6,476 nt of DNA from an uncultured Methylophilus sp. (GTDB lineage Bacteria > Pseudomonadota > Gammaproteobacteria > Burkholderiales > Methylophilaceae): the NCBI GenBank assembly GCA_936943315.1, contig CAKZJM010000406.1, positions 1-6,476 on the forward strand, read 5' to 3'. The notes below the pieces were generated by a model that saw nothing but the letters and a program-made list of their open reading frames with translations, made no database searches and was not told the DNA's origin. Position numbers and translations under genes: made by a program. Each line of letters begins with the position of its first letter. The stretch's first letter is position 1. Positions 6,232 to 6,476 of this stretch are shown in pieces.

Positions 6232-6476
6232 ATGAATTCAAGAAACTGGTTGCAGTCCCTTCTTTTTCTTTCGATTACCGGCAGCCTGATCGTCGCCGCA
6301 CTGTTGGTGTTGATGATCAGCATTCTTTACCCATCGTTGCCCTCGCTGGATGCCCTTACGGACTATCATCCCAAGCTGCCCTTACGTATTTACGATGCCC
6401 AGGGCGGGCTGATTGCCGAGTTTGGCCAGGAGCGGCGCGCCTTCGTGCCCATTGAGCAAACGCCCAAGGTCATGAA
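6232..6476 (+). CDS. ponA: penicillin-binding protein 1A, N-terminus (cut by right window edge)
   Basis: Class A penicillin-binding proteins polymerise glycan strands and cross-link peptidoglycan; they are anchored in the inner membrane with the enzyme domains in the periplasm. The 81 visible codons encode MNSRNWLQS, a transmembrane helix at about 8-33, then YPSLPSLDALTDYHPKLPLRIYDAQGGLIAEFGQERRAFVPIEQTPKVM. The PSLDAL, PLRIYDA and GEFGQERR-like pattern is characteristic of PBP1A (PonA/MrcA) just before the transglycosylase domain, whose catalytic motif lies beyond the edge. The start is uncertain: an in-frame ATG at 6217 would add MAARS, and neither ATG has a good ribosome-binding site. The one at 6232 gives the short N-terminus usual before the helix. 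The gene is divergent from pilM, a neighbourhood common in beta- and gammaproteobacteria. Confidence 0.9.
   Translation, partial: MNSRNWLQSLLFLSITGSLIVAALLVLMISILYPSLPSLDALTDYHPKLPLRIYDAQGGLIAEFGQERRAFVPIEQTPKVM

Noticed and set aside
6201..6455. Plus-strand frame from the ATG at 6201 (84 codons)
   Set aside because: It overlaps ponA in another frame. Only the ponA frame gives a transmembrane helix and the PBP1A pattern, and this frame ends inside it.
1..6476. A novel defence, mobile or biosynthetic system
   Set aside because: Every substantial coding region belongs to the well-known ponA / pilMNOPQ / aroKB neighbourhood. There are no extra genes, repeats or mobile-element ends to suggest an undescribed system.

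Overview
The window is part of a chromosome from a Gram-negative bacterium, most likely a betaproteobacterium. The gene content and the look of the PilQ, PilM and PBP1A sequences fit the Methylophilaceae (Nitrosomonadales) best. That placement is an inference by eye, without a database search. Base composition is moderate and looks even across the window. I see no insertion sequence, tRNA, CRISPR array or sign of recent gene transfer.

Layout. Positions 1-338 hold the 5' part of aroB (minus strand, cut by the window edge). aroK (326-868) and pilQ (950-3190) follow on the same strand. Then come pilP (3187-3714), pilO (3711-4355), pilN (4358-4951) and pilM (4948 to 6021, or 6063 with the longer start). 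Transcription runs right to left as pilM-pilN-pilO-pilP-pilQ, then aroK-aroB. A non-coding stretch of about 210 bp separates pilM from a divergent gene starting near 6232 on the plus strand. That gene is the N-terminus of a class A penicillin-binding protein (PBP1A, ponA/mrcA), cut by the right edge.

How the genes work together. PilM (cytoplasmic, actin-like), PilN and PilO (inner membrane), PilP (lipoprotein) and PilQ (outer-membrane secretin) form the alignment complex and outer-membrane pore of the type IV pilus machine. The pil genes overlap by 4 bp (ATGA) at three junctions and are 2 bp apart at the fourth, which suggests one translationally coupled operon. aroK and aroB encode shikimate kinase and 3-dehydroquinate synthase and overlap each other by 13 bp. 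The order ponA / pilMNOPQ-aroKB is a classical, widely conserved arrangement in beta- and gammaproteobacteria, so the gene content is not new.

The most interesting signals are regulatory. First, a good -24/-12 (sigma-54-type) promoter match lies just before pilM; its predicted transcript would start downstream of the only in-frame ATG and would favour a TTG start with a strong ribosome-binding site. Second, in the pilQ-aroK gap a strong intrinsic terminator ends exactly at the aroK ATG, and a near-consensus sigma-70 promoter is placed so that its transcript would begin inside the terminator stem. This would separate pil from aro transcription within about 80 bp.
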